Shown here: positions 44,361 to 55,118 of the stretch, piece after piece
Position numbering within the stretch: the first letter of the stretch is position 1
Layout of the letters: every line of letters starts with the position of its first letter
From: Streptomyces aurantiacus
Lineage (GTDB): Bacteria; Actinomycetota; Actinomycetes; Streptomycetales; Streptomycetaceae
DNA: 64,000 nucleotides
Reading direction: 5' to 3'
NCBI RefSeq assembly: GCF_001418335.1
Contig: NZ_LIPP01000005.1
Location: 1-64,000 of the forward strand
Translations under genes and position numbers: made by a program
The notes under the pieces: generated by a model
Seen by the model: only the letters and a program-made list of their open reading frames with translations
Database searches by the model: none
Told to the model about the DNA's origin: nothing

Positions 44361-45279
44361 CGGCTACAACGCCGCTCTGCTCAAGCACCTCACCGGGAAG
44401 TCCGGGCAGGTCACCACGTGCGACATCGATCCCGACGTGACCGCCTACACCCGCCGGATGCTCGACGCGAACGGATGTGAGGACGTTCGCGTGGTCACGA
44501 GGGACGGCGCCCTCGGCGCCTCACGGTTCAGCCCCTACGACCGAATGATCGCCACGGTCGGCATGTGGGACCTCCCCGGTGCCTGGTGGGATCAGCTCGC
44601 CGTCGGCGGACGCCTCGTGGTCCCCCTGCGATGGCGCGGGCTCTCCAGGGCCGTGGCCTTCCAGCGTGAGGAGAAGGTGATGCGGTCCGACTCCGTCAAG
44701 ATGTGCGGCTTCCTCCCGGTGATCGGTCAGGACGGGGAGCGGAACGACTACATCGACGACGACCGGCTCGTCAGGCTCTACTGGGACGAGGACCAGTCCA
44801 TCGCCCTGGACCTCCTGCACGACGTCCTCACCCGACCGAAGTCGCTCGCTTGGACCGACGAGACGGTCGGCCGTGTTGAGTCGTTCGACGGCGTCTGGCT
44901 ACGGCTGAGCGCCACGGAGCGGACAACCTGCCGCATCACCGCGAAGCCCGCCGCGGTGGAGGCCGATATTCACCGTCCCGCCTCACCCGCCCTGAGCCCT
45001 GCCCTCGTCGAGGCCGACTCCATCGCCTACCTCACTCTGGAGCGGACCACCGAAGGCCCGGAAGCAGAACCCCAGTTCCGCCTGGGAGCCGTCGGCTACG
45101 GCGCGGCCGGCGCCGATCTCGCCGAGCGGATCTGCGCGCAAATCCGCGCCTGGAGCCCGGCCCGGACCGCCGAACCCGTGGTCACGGCCTACCCCGCGGA
45201 CACACCGGACAGCGACCTCGCCGACGGAGCCGTGATCGACCGGCCCTCCGTGCGGCTCGTCATCGCCTACGGACCCTGA
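44338..45279 (+). pseudogene. SAM-dependent methyltransferase of the PCMT/FxLD type, N-terminally truncated
   Basis: The plus-strand frame reads VLLLAGTGYNAALLKHLTG (SAM motif I, normally EIGxGTGYNA) from about 44341, then VTTCDIDPDVTAYTRRML and ATVGMWDLPGAWWDQL, to a stop at 45279. About 310 codons remain; the usual N-terminal 80 or more residues are missing because the integrase gene begins there on the other strand. An open frame continues further left but over integrase sequence. Relatives are protein-L-isoaspartate methyltransferase-like enzymes of lanthipeptide (FxLD) systems. Probably non-functional. Confidence 0.72.
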
Positions 45280-45294
45280 TGGCCTGACGCACGC

Positions 45295-45326
45295 GGGCGT
45301 GGCCGTTGACAGGTGCGGCCACGCCC
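45295..45326 (+). terminator. Hairpin terminator after the methyltransferase
   Basis: A perfect 11-bp inverted repeat (45295-45305 with 45316-45326, 10-nt loop) begins 16 bp after the stop. Confidence 0.75.
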
Positions 45327-45887
45327 ACTGAAACGAGAACAGCGCTGCGTCGGAGCATGGTGGTCACCCCTCCGCGCGGTTCGCCTCACAGTCGGTGCAC
45401 CGCCGCACTGCCCGTCGCCTCGGATTGCCTACTGATCGTAAGTACGTCATGAACTGGAATCTTTAAGGCAGATCTTTGACAATGGCCATATAGATTTGTT
45501 TCATCCTGCAATTAACATTTCCATGATCGGGATTCGAAAGAGCTTTGCGCCAAGCGCTGCTGGTGGACCGAATTTGCTTGAACCGAAGGCAGCCGCAGCA
45601 TTCCGGCACCCTCTGCATGCCCACTCTCAGCGGATCTCTCCGGCTCTACCGCGTCACCGATCCCAAACGGTTCGACAACCGCCGCCACCCCCTGGACCTC
45701 GAACCCCACACCGAGTGGGCGAACCGCTTCCAGGCACAGACCCTGCCGCCCGAGCGCACAGCCGCCTTCGGCTGACCTATGCAAGCCCCGTTGTGCCGCA
45801 GTCATCAGTCCCGGCTCTCCCTATAGGCGGCGGATCACGAGGGCTGTGGCCCGACGACCCCACCCCCTGTCCTGAGGACTCACTTCC
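45327..45887. other. Intergenic stretch, no supported gene
   Basis: The left half is AT-richer than its surroundings (about 45430-45560). A short plus-strand frame (45545-45775) reading TDPKRFDNRRHPLDLEP may be a scrap of a gene, but nothing supports it. Confidence 0.45.
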
Positions 45888-46955
45888 ATGCCTTCCTTAC
45901 GCGCACGGGGCCAGTGCGCCGCCGTCACCCTCCCAGCTTTCTCACACGGGGGCCCACTGATGCCCCCTGCTGGCATGAGCCTGACACTCCCGCATCCCGC
46001 CGGCAGGGACGCCGACCTGCGCGTCGCGCTGGAGGACCTGCGGCTGAATCGGTGGCTGTCCACGAAAGAGCTGCTCGCCAGAACGGATTCCTGGTCACTG
46101 CGGTGCAGCCGCAGTCAGGTCCTGGGCCGCGCGGCGGTGGACACCGAGGCGATCGAGATGTGGGCCGCGGAGGAGCCTGAGGACTGGAACGCCTGGATGA
46201 TGCGGGCCCGCGTGCTGAGCGAACGCGTGGTCCTCGCCCACCGCAACGGGGTCTCCCGGCCACAGCTGATGCAGGCCATTCTCAAGGCCCGTTACGCGTG
46301 CAGCGCGGCTGCGGAGTGGAAGGCCGATCCGGTACCGCCGCTGTGCTTCATGACGCTCGCGCAGGTCGATGACGACCCGGGGCGGCCGCACAATCCGCTC
46401 AACTGGATCGTGCGTGAGGACCTACTGCCGCCAGGTCCGTGGCGACTGTTGGACGCGGTGCACCAGCGCGATGCGCACAACCGTGAAGCCTTCCACCGGA
46501 TGCTCGCCGTCTTCCGCGCCCGCGGCGACGAGCTGATCACCTTCGCGCAGTGGGTGGCGTCCAGAGCCCCCGTGGGGTCCCCGCTGAAGGTTCTGCCGCT
46601 GTACGCCTTCGTCGATCAGTACCGCAAGCAGTGGGCGACACGGCAGACCGCCAGTGTGCTCGCGTACTGGATCACGGAGGACAAGGCCCACTACGCCCGC
46701 CAGGCACTGCATGAGTGGTTCGAGCCGACGCAGCCCGCACCAGGGCGGCCCGACACCCGTTCCCTGCTGGATCTGAACCACCTTGCGCACGCCCTGACGG
46801 CCACCGGCGTAGGCCATGCCGGCCCGGTGTTCGAAGCGATCGGCCCGCACGTGACCACCGCGCCGTGGGCCCAGGTCGCCCACGAGCCGCAGGAGTGGCA
46901 GGAGGAATTCCTCAAGGCCCGCCGCCCCGCCCTGAGATCCAGGGGCCGCCGATGA
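45888..46955 (+). CDS. Hypothetical protein
   Basis: 355 aa, helical, rich in Trp and Arg, with clean Streptomyces-like codon bias. Recurrent segments such as DWNAWMMRARVLSERVVLAH and ARQALHEWF suggest alpha-helical repeats, but I do not recognise a family. A TGAGGA ribosome-like site precedes ATG 45888; ATG 45960 is also possible and would remove a poorly conserved-looking leader of 24 residues. It precedes the permease gene by 140 bp on the same strand. Confidence 0.6.
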   Translation: MPSLRARGQCAAVTLPAFSHGGPLMPPAGMSLTLPHPAGRDADLRVALEDLRLNRWLSTKELLARTDSWSLRCSRSQVLGRAAVDTEAIEMWAAEEPEDWNAWMMRARVLSERVVLAHRNGVSRPQLMQAILKARYACSAAAEWKADPVPPLCFMTLAQVDDDPGRPHNPLNWIVREDLLPPGPWRLLDAVHQRDAHNREAFHRMLAVFRARGDELITFAQWVASRAPVGSPLKVLPLYAFVDQYRKQWATRQTASVLAYWITEDKAHYARQALHEWFEPTQPAPGRPDTRSLLDLNHLAHALTATGVGHAGPVFEAIGPHVTTAPWAQVAHEPQEWQEEFLKARRPALRSRGRR

Positions 46956-47095
46956 CCATCCGAGGCCCACCCTCCGCAGCCGCGAACCCTTGCGCTCGCC
47001 CTTCCTTCTTCGAGTCGTTCAGAGGACCTTTCCGTTGCACTTACCACCCGCATTACGCCGTCTCTCCCCTCCTCCCTTCTCTCCCGAGGTGCCTG

Positions 47096-48610
47096 ATGTC
47101 GCACAGACGATCAACTAGCCGCCGTCCGCTGGACGACGACGCGGCGCTGCGCGGGCACGGCTACACGCCCGAGCTCAAGCGCGGCATGGGCGGCTTCGGG
47201 AACTTCGCGATCAGCTTTTCCGTGATCTGCATCCTGGCCGGCGGCATGACCCTGTTCGGCTACGGCCTGAACACCGGCGGCCCTGCCGTCATGCTGTGGG
47301 GCTGGGTCGGCATCGGCGCCATGACCCTCATCCTCGGCGCGTGTCTGGCCGAGGTGACCTCCGCTTATCCCACCTCGGGCGGCCTGTACTACATGGCCCA
47401 CCGCCTCGGCGGCCCGCGCTGGGCGTGGGTCACTGGCTGGCTGAACCTCCTGGGCCTGCTCGGCGCGATCGCCGGCATCGACTACGGGTGCGCGCTGTTC
47501 GTCGGCGCGTTCGCCAACCTGCAGTGGGGACTTGAGCCCACGCCCGAGACGACGATGCTGATATTCGCCGGCATTCTGCTGCTGCACGGCACCCTCAACA
47601 CGCTCGGGATGCGCCTGGTCACCGTGCTGAACTCGATCTCGGTGTGGTGGCAGCTCGCCGGCGTCGCGCTGATCGTCGGCGCGCTCACCCTCGCCCCGGG
47701 CGAACGCCAGAGCGCCAGCTTCGTCTTCACCCATTTCAACAACGGCACCGGCTTCGACAACCCCGTGTACGTGGCCGCGCTCGGCTGTCTGCTGGCCGCG
47801 TACACGTTCTGCGGCTACGACGCTTCCTCCCACCTGTCGGAGGAGACCAAGGGCGCACAGATCGCAGCGCCCAAGGGCATCGTGCGCGCCATCGCCTGGT
47901 CCTGGGCGGCCGGGTTCGTTCTCCTGGCCGGGCTGCTGTTCGCGATCGAGGACTACGCGGGCACCCTGGGCACGAGCACAGGTGTGCCGCCCGCGCAGAT
48001 CTTCATCGACGTCCTGGGCACGGGCGTGGCCAAGGGGCTACTCCTCGTCGTGATCGTCGCCCAGTTGTTCTGCGGGAACGCGGAGACGGCCGCCGCCTCC
48101 CGCATGGTGTACGCGTTCTCGCGCGACGGGGCCCTCTACGGCTCCGCGACCTGGCGCCGCGTCAGCAGCCGCACCAAGACCCCCGTCCCCGCGGTATGGC
48201 TGTCGGTGGGGATCGCGCTGCTCCTGGCGCTGCCCAGCCTGTACTCGCCGACCGCCTACGCCGCCGTCACCGCGATCAACGTCATCGGCATCACACCCGC
48301 CTACGTCATCCCGGTCTATCTGCGGCGGCGCCACCCGAAGAAGTTCACGCCGGGCCCCTGGCACCTGGGCGCCTGGAGCAAGCCGCTCGGCTGGATCTCG
48401 GTGGGCTACGTGAGCGTGCTGACCGTCGTCTTCTGCCTGCCGCAGGCTTCCCCGATCACCGTGCAGTCCTTCAACTACGCGGGCATCGCCCTCGCGGTGG
48501 TCCTGCTCATCGCATGGCTCACCTGGATCACCAAAGGCCGACGCTCCTACAAGATCCCGCCGCTCGGCACCGAAGCCGAAACCGTGGCACTGTCCGAAGG
48601 CGTGCTGTGA
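47096..48610 (+). CDS. APC-family amino acid permease
   Basis: 504-aa transporter with about 12 hydrophobic segments. The N-terminus GYTPELKRGMGGFGNFAISFSVICILAGG and the motif EVTSAYPTSGGLYYMAHRLGG are typical of the amino-acid/GABA/choline permease branch. ATG at 47096 follows a CGAGGTG site. The stop overlaps the glutamine-synthetase-family start (TGATG), so uptake of an amine or amino acid and its gamma-glutamylation were probably coupled. Confidence 0.9.
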   Translation: MSHRRSTSRRPLDDDAALRGHGYTPELKRGMGGFGNFAISFSVICILAGGMTLFGYGLNTGGPAVMLWGWVGIGAMTLILGACLAEVTSAYPTSGGLYYMAHRLGGPRWAWVTGWLNLLGLLGAIAGIDYGCALFVGAFANLQWGLEPTPETTMLIFAGILLLHGTLNTLGMRLVTVLNSISVWWQLAGVALIVGALTLAPGERQSASFVFTHFNNGTGFDNPVYVAALGCLLAAYTFCGYDASSHLSEETKGAQIAAPKGIVRAIAWSWAAGFVLLAGLLFAIEDYAGTLGTSTGVPPAQIFIDVLGTGVAKGLLLVVIVAQLFCGNAETAAASRMVYAFSRDGALYGSATWRRVSSRTKTPVPAVWLSVGIALLLALPSLYSPTAYAAVTAINVIGITPAYVIPVYLRRRHPKKFTPGPWHLGAWSKPLGWISVGYVSVLTVVFCLPQASPITVQSFNYAGIALAVVLLIAWLTWITKGRRSYKIPPLGTEAETVALSEGVL

Positions 48611-49990
48611 TGACCCACGAGACCGAACCGAGTGGCCTGCTCGTCCTGGGGCGCGGCGGCCAGCAGCCGCAGGACCTGGGCCGGCTGGTGCGAGACCGCG
48701 AGATCACCACGGTGATGCTCGCCGTCCCCGACATGCAGGGCCGACTCAAGGGCAAACTCCACGACGCCCACACGTTCCTGGGCCGCTTCGAATCGCACAT
48801 GTGCGCCTACGTGCTGGCCACCGACTGGGACATGAACGCACAGCCGGGGTACCGCCTCACCGGCTGGGACAACGGGTTCCAGGACCTGCGCGTCGTCCCC
48901 GACCCGAAGTCGATCCGCCGGCTGTCCTACCTGCCCGGCACCGTCCTGGTCCACGGCGACGCCGTCCACCAGGGCTGGCCCATCGACGTCGCCCCGCGGC
49001 AGATGCTCCGTCAGCAGATCGCCGAACTGGCCTCCCTCGGGTATCGGGCCAAGGTCGGCATCGAGAGCGAGTTCATGCTCTACAAGGGCACCCCGGCGCA
49101 GGCCCGCCGCCGCGGGTACCGAGGGCTCACCCCCGTCTCGCCCTACAACCTCGACTACGCGCTCGACCACCCGCCGGCGCTGGCCGCGTTCTTCGACGAC
49201 CTGAGGGAAGCGCTGCATGCGGCCGGCTGCCCGGTCGAGATCAAGACGGAGGGAGCTCCCGGACAGATCGAGGTGACCTGGCCCTACGAGGACCCGATGA
49301 CGGCCTGCGACATCTACACCGTCCACCAGCACGCGGTGCGCCATCTCGCCGCACAGCACAAGATGGCGCCCACGTTCATGGCCGCCCCGCAGACCGGGGT
49401 CGGCAGCGGCCTGCACCTGCACGTCTCCCTGTGGCGCGACGAGGAGGACTCGGCGTTCTGGATGCCGCAGGGCAGTGAGCTGCCCGAACCGCTGCAGCAC
49501 TCCGTCGCCGGGCTCCTCGACGCCCTGCGCACCTGGCACTGCTGTACGCGCCCACCCCGAACTCGTACAAGCGCTACCGACCGCACTCGTTCGCCCCCAC
49601 CCGCTTCACCTGGGGACACGGCAACCGCACATGCACCATCCGTATCACCGGCGAGGAGTCGAACCCGCACCTGGAGAACCGCGCGCCGGGCGCCGACGCG
49701 AACCCCTATCTGGCCCTGGCCGCCACGCTCGCCGGGATCATCCACGGCCTCCGCAACCAGCCGAAGCTCCCCGCGCCCTGCACGGGCGACAGCTACCAGA
49801 ACACCGAGGCGCGCGAGATGCCGTACAACCTGGATGAGGCAACCACCGACTTCGCCAGCAGCCGTATCGCGTCGGTCGCATTCGGGCCCAACCCCGTGGA
49901 CCACTACGTCCATGCCGCCGAGCTCGAACACGCCGCCCTCACGTTCGAGGTGACGGACGTGGAACTGGCGAGGGGTTCGACCGTGGCTGA
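48610..49990 (+). pseudogene. Glutamine synthetase family protein with two apparent 1-nt deletions
   Basis: The first frame (from ATG 48610) reads a GS-family N-terminus and catalytic beta-barrel parts: VGIESEFMLYKG, IEVTWPYEDPMTACD and GVGSGLHLHVSL. Near 49530-49545 the homologous continuation LLYAPTPNSYKRYRPHSF and NRTCTIRITGEESNPHLENR (shown in part) is in another frame. Near 49970 a third frame gives a plausible C-terminus (EGFDRG then TGA at 49988-49990). Both shifts fit single-base losses. Gamma-glutamyl ligation of an amine taken up by the upstream permease is the likely former role; the gene is inactive unless these are sequencing errors. Confidence 0.75.
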
Positions 49991-51047
49991 GGTTCCCACC
50001 GTGACGTTCCCCGTCACCGCTACGCCGGCGCGCCGTGTGCTGTGGCAGCTCGCAGGTCTGCTGTCGCTGGCCACCCTCGCGAGCCTGGCCGGCGGAACGG
50101 TGTTCGCTGCGTCCTTGTACGGCGTGCAGTGGGAGGTCACCGAACTGATCAAAGTCACCCAACTCGCCTGCAGTTACCTGGTGGGCGGCTGGCTCACCTG
50201 GCTGGTGCTTCGCCGACCCGCCCCGAAAACCGCTCCACGCTGGTGGCGGCCACTGCGAGGACATGCGGCAGGGACGCTGGGAGTGGCGATCTCCGCGTTG
50301 GCCATGCCGGCGGCCGGCACGCTGGGCCGCGATCTGGGGCCGGCGCTGTTCGGCTGCGCGGTGGCATGGCTGGCCGTGGAAATCTGCCGTTCTCACGGCG
50401 TCTGGCCGGACAACGGGGCTCCCCATACGCCTGTCCAGCAACTGCAGCGCTGGAAGGTCGCACAGTGGGGGTTCATCGTTTGCGGCGTGTCCGGTCTCCT
50501 CTTCGGCCTGCTGGGGAAGCTGCTGACCTGGCTCGACCTGGACATCATGCCGGTCATGCAGGACAGCCAGATGGCCACGCTCGGTATCAGCGGTCCGCTA
50601 GAACTCGCCCTGACCATCGTGCATTCCGTCACGATCGAGGACGTCGTCATCGTCGCGGCCACGATCACGCTGATGAAAGCCGTACGCAGACCCACATGGG
50701 AGATCTACACCCTGGTCTGCCTCATCGAGATAGGACTGCACGCCTACTTCGGGCTTCCCGCCATCGGCGCCGCCGCCATGGCCGCAGGCCGCGTCTGGCT
50801 GTACCTGCGCTACCGCAGCCTCCTGCCCCTGATGGCCGCACACACCCTATGGAACCTCTTCCCCGAACTCGGGCGGCTGTCCTTGCCCAACCGGCTGATG
50901 GCGGGCGTCCTCCTCGCCGTCCTATTCACCGAGATCGACCGCCGGCTGAAGAAGACCGCCAGTCAGCCACCCCCGAAAGCACCCGCCTCCTCACAGCCCG
51001 CCACCCCTACCCATGACCGCGACCGTATGCAGGAAACGCGCCCGTGA
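49983..51047 (+). CDS. CPBP-like intramembrane protease family membrane protein
   Basis: 354 aa with about 8 hydrophobic segments. The C-terminal part has AAGRVWLYLRYRSLLPLMAAHTLWN, matching the CPBP (Abi/CAAX-like) R-x-Y and HxxxN motifs. The expected EExxR motif 1 is replaced by IEDVVIV, so catalysis is doubtful. The preferred start is GTG 49983 (GAGGGG 7 bases upstream), overlapping the reconstructed GS stop by 8 bp; GTG 50001 is an alternative. As sequenced, the frame is open back into the GS gene, so a fusion product could be read by mistake. Confidence 0.65.
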   Translation: MAEVPTVTFPVTATPARRVLWQLAGLLSLATLASLAGGTVFAASLYGVQWEVTELIKVTQLACSYLVGGWLTWLVLRRPAPKTAPRWWRPLRGHAAGTLGVAISALAMPAAGTLGRDLGPALFGCAVAWLAVEICRSHGVWPDNGAPHTPVQQLQRWKVAQWGFIVCGVSGLLFGLLGKLLTWLDLDIMPVMQDSQMATLGISGPLELALTIVHSVTIEDVVIVAATITLMKAVRRPTWEIYTLVCLIEIGLHAYFGLPAIGAAAMAAGRVWLYLRYRSLLPLMAAHTLWNLFPELGRLSLPNRLMAGVLLAVLFTEIDRRLKKTASQPPPKAPASSQPATPTHDRDRMQETRP

Positions 51048-51176
51048 GCACGACGGACGAACTCACTGACCCCGACGCGTGAGTCCACCATCTCTGCGAC
51101 ACCCGGGATGGCGGGGCCACACGGCGCCCGCCACCCCGACACCGCACCGCTCAGCACGACCGAAAGGAAACCGTCC

Positions 51177-51269
51177 ATGACGATCACCTCCGCGCGGCCC
51201 CAAGCCCCGCCCACCATCTCGGAGTTCCTGGCACTCGGGCTTACCGACCGGCTATCCGAGTGTTCGTGA
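51177..51269 (+). CDS. Very short ORF, probably a truncated gene
   Basis: 30 codons (MTITSARPQAPPTISEFLAL and ten more) with a good AAAGGAAA ribosome site before the ATG. It ends just before the recombinase unit. It looks like the 5' end of a gene cut off by that insertion. Confidence 0.3.
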   Translation: MTITSARPQAPPTISEFLALGLTDRLSECS

Positions 51270-51355
51270 CGTTCGCCGTGACCGTGCCCTGAGTCCTGGC
51301 GTACTCGTTGACCGCCTATGTACGCGACGTGGTCAAAGTGCGCCAGGAGGCTTGT

Positions 51356-52531
51356 GTGGATGGGAAGTTGGTCATTGACGATCTACGGGTACAGGAGCTG
51401 GAGCTCGCGGACGGCACGTTCGCGTACACGATCCTGTGGCCGGAGGGCGCGACCCACCGAGAAGCGGACGGCTTCCTTCGGACTCGTCAGCCCGGTACGG
51501 ACCGCACCTACGCCTTCCAGTTGGTGGACCACCTGCGGTGGCTGGTGCACGAGGGCCTGACACCCGCCTCGGTGACGCTCGATGACCTGTACCGGTACAT
51601 GGGTGCGGTTGGCGCGAAGGTCCCGGGTCCGTACGGACAGCCGTGGCGGACGGGTAAGCGGCCGTACGGACACTCGGCCTTGAAGCTGGCCGCGTCCTGC
51701 CTGTAGGGCTTCTACTTGCACGTCTCCGGGCTGGGCATCAACGAGGAGTTAGGCAAGCGACTGGATCGAAGCCGGCTGCCGACGCGCCAGGACCGCAATC
51801 GGGCGCTGCTCGGACATACGCAGAAGCAGATGCCGAAGAACCCGCTGACTCCGAAGCAGGTACGTCGTCGCCACCCGAAGATGGCCCCCGAGGGTGCGAA
51901 GCAGATCCTCATGGAGGCAGTGAACTTCGCGCGAGACCGGCTGGTCGTGACCTGGCTGGCGGACGGAGGCTTCCGCATCGGCGAACTGTGCGGCCTGCAT
52001 CAAGCGGACCTGCATCTACGGGAGAAGGCGGCCTGCGGCCAGTGCCGCTCTCCGCACGTGCACGTCGTGCACCGGCCCGCCAACCCCAACCGGGCCGCCG
52101 CGAAGACCAAGGCAGAGTGGTCCATCGAAGATGGCGTGGTGCGCGATGGGCTGATCCGTCGGGCCAGTCCTGCGATGATCCACACCTACTTCGAGTACAT
52201 GACCTGCGAGTACCCCCGCGACGCCGGGCACGGCATGCTGCTGGTCCAGCAGCATGGCCCACGCCAAGGCCAGCCGTGGAGCACGGACGCCGCACGCGGC
52301 ATGCTGCGTCGGGCCGGGGACCGGGCCGAGCTCGGCCGAGTCAAGCCACACGGATTTCGGCACTCGTTCGCTACAGCCGTTCTCGATGCCTCCGGCGGTG
52401 ACCTGGTGGTCACCCGAGAGGCGGGCGGCTGGGCATCGGCGAGCACGGTCGATGAGATCTACGCACACGCCGACGTCCACGACCCCGACTTCGCCCGGGC
52501 CCTGCAGAAGGTCTGGGGTGAGGAGCTGTGA
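51356..52531 (+). pseudogene. First tyrosine recombinase (TnpA-like), interrupted by an in-frame TAG
   Basis: GTG 51356 is preceded by AGGAGG (51345-51350). The frame runs through an N-terminal core-binding domain to TAG at 51704-51706 (AASCL|GFYLHVSG), then continues unbroken in the same frame. The second part has FRIGELCGLHQADL (Arg), KPHGFRHSFAT (HxxR) and the C-terminal VDEIYAHADVHD with a candidate Tyr nucleophile. About 391 codons in total. The stop probably replaced an Arg or Ser codon and would remove the catalytic domain. Confidence 0.78.
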
Positions 52532-55118
52532 CGCATCTTGAGCCGGCATCTCGGCAGCCAGATCCGCGCCGGCGAGAGGTTCGAGACCGGCTGGAGCTGT
52601 TGACCGCTCTGATCAACGGTCCGGACTGCGATCCGGTCTTCAGCAAGGAGATCATCAGAATCCCGGCTGATCACCCGGTCTACCCGTGGTTCTGCTCGGT
52701 GCTCGCATGCCAGCGCCCCCGGCACTCCAGGGCGGATCTATGCCCAGAGCACGGCAAGCAGTGGCGGGTAGTTCGTGAGGAAGGCACGGACAGAGGCAAC
52801 TTCGTGCGCACCGCAGAGCCCTTGCAGCCGCGCCCCGCGACGATCGCGTCCGTGGTGTGCCGGATCTGCCGGACGCGCCCCGCATTCAACCGGGAGTTGG
52901 CGCTCTACCAGCGGCACCGCAATCAGTGGGTACGCAGCGCCAACGACACCGCCTTCGAGCGGTGGCTGGCCTCGCAGTCTCCCTACGTAAGTTACGGGGA
53001 GTGCAAGGTGACGGTCTGCGATGAATTCGCGGAGTCTGCCCTGGGGTTGTGCACCGTCCACGCCGACCGTTATCGCCGCGTGGGCAGCCCGGGTCAGGCG
53101 AGACTGCCCGCCGGATCGTTCATTTCCTACGAAAAGGCCGGGCGTGATGTCCCTGTCCAGTACGCCGACCAAGCAGTCTTCCTCCGCTGGTGCGCGACGG
53201 CTCAAGCCTTGCGGCAATCGGGGCAGGTGAACCTGCGCGGCCTTCGCCCTCTGGCTCGGGCCGAGTTCCAATGGAGCCTGCATGCCCATGGGTACGTGCG
53301 CGGGCGGTGGTGGAACCTCGCATGGATTCAAGACCTGGTGGACCTCTGCCGAGAACAGGCCGTCAACTAGCTTCTGGAGGCCGACGTCACGGGGGTGCGT
53401 GCGGACCACCGCGCTGTGGTCCACGAGATGGAAACCCACCTGCGTCTGATCTACGTGACCCCGGCGGAGACCAAGGAGGCCGGCTTCATCGAGACGGAGC
53501 ACTTCGGGCACCGGTTCCCCACGCGCTCCAGCCGCTTCGATCTCACCAGAATCACGCAACGCTGGCTCCGTGACCTCGCGTGGGAGTACCTGGCGGACCG
53601 GATGCGCTCCCCTCAATGCCCGCGTACCGGGTTCTTTCTCGACCATGCCCAGCGAGCCTGCGCCGAACTGAGCACCTTCCTGGAACTCGTGGCCACCGGC
53701 GGTGGCCACGACCCCGCCCAGCTGCAGGCGGAACACATGCAGCAGTTCGTCGCTGACGTCCGGCGCCGGGAATCAAAGGGTCTGCCCTCCCTCGCCAGGC
53801 GCGGAGCTCATGATCGACCGGTCATCATGTCTGCCTCCGCCCGCCGGGAAGTCTTCAACCACTGCCGCCGAGTGCTCCGCTTCGCCCTCGACTCAGGAGA
53901 GGCGGACATCCTTGCGTTGGAGCGGGGCTTCATCACCGCCGTGCCCTACGGGCACCCAAGCGAAGCCGCCACCCCTTCCCCGACGAGGTGGCACAGGCCG
54001 TCGTGGATGAGACGAATCTGGGGCGGCTGGCCGCGGCATACGACCCGCAGGACCGCGGGCTGCGGGATATGTGGGAGACCATCGTCGCAACAGGGCGGCG
54101 AGCCAGCGAGGTTATCGAGCTCAAGCTGGAATGCCTCGGCCGATACAACGGGTTGCCCATGCTCTGGCACGACCAGACCAAGGTCGGCAACTACGACGAG
54201 GCCATCCGCATCCCCGAGCCGGTCTACGTCATGCTCCAACGCCGCCAGCGCAAGACCCGCGCATGGTTCGCTGAGCGTCACTCCGGCCGCTATCCGGCGG
54301 CGAACGAGCGGGCCGCCCTTGCGCTCTTCCCGTCGCCGATCTGTAACCCCGAGGGACAAACTCCCCTGTCCTACACGTGGTTCAACAGCAAGTTCAGACA
54401 GTGGATCCAAGACCTCGAACTCGGAAAGTACGTCGCCCACCAGCCCAGACACACCCTGGCCACCCGCCTGCTGCGACACGGAGCCACCCTTTCGCACATC
54501 CGCCGCTACCTGGGCCAGGTCTCAGACCGGATGGCCGAGCACTACGTGAAAGTCGCGGTCTCCGAGATCGAAGACGTGCTGCAGCACATCTGGGTCGCCG
54601 GCCCCGGGGCGCCCAATCCGGGGGAACTCCTCTCCGGCCCGGTCACGCCGCTGGATCGCCGCCAGGCCGAGGCGCTTGCCGTGGACCTCTCCCGTCGCAG
54701 CACGCCGGCCCAAGGCGGCTTCTGCACCTTCCAGCCCGTAGTCGACGGCGGGGCCTGCCCGTTCAACCTCGACTGCGAGAACTGCGACAAGTTCGTCATG
54801 TCCGGCGCCGACCTTCTCTACTGGCGCCGCAAGCGAGAGCACTGGGGTTCCGTCGCCGAGCGTGCTCCAGACGACCGCACCGCCGACTACCTGCACGAGT
54901 TGTTCGCACCGACCGCCAAGGCCATCGACGGGCTGGAGCGGGCTCTGGCCGGCCTCGGGTTACTGGAGGACGCCTTGGCTCTCGACCTGCGACGGCCCCA
55001 GGACTACTTCGAGCGCCTGTGGAACATCGGCTTCAAGGCCGCTGATCTCGCTGCCGCCGCTGACGACACGGCCGAGCACGATGACGAGGGCGATGCCGAG
55101 GAGAGGCGGTCGGCATGA
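52528..55118 (+). pseudogene. Second, large tyrosine recombinase (TnpB-like), nonsense codon plus frameshift
   Basis: GTG 52528 overlaps the first recombinase stop (GTGA). The frame stops at TAG 53368-53370 but resumes directly in the same frame (LLEADVTGVRADH). Around 53935-53965 it shifts by an apparent 1-nt deletion into the frame that reads HPFPDEVAQAV and then the catalytic domain: GRRASEVIELKLECLG, HQPRHTLATRLL and QVSDRMAEHYVKV. A Cys-rich segment (CPFNLDCENCDKF) sits near the C-terminus. The restored protein would have about 863 residues. The N-terminal part contains further Cys pairs (CSVLACQRP, CRICRTRP). Confidence 0.75.

Noticed and set aside
43173..44480. Plus-strand frame of 435 codons through the integrase
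   Set aside because: It is antisense to an integrase with intact catalytic residues and carries no domain of its own.
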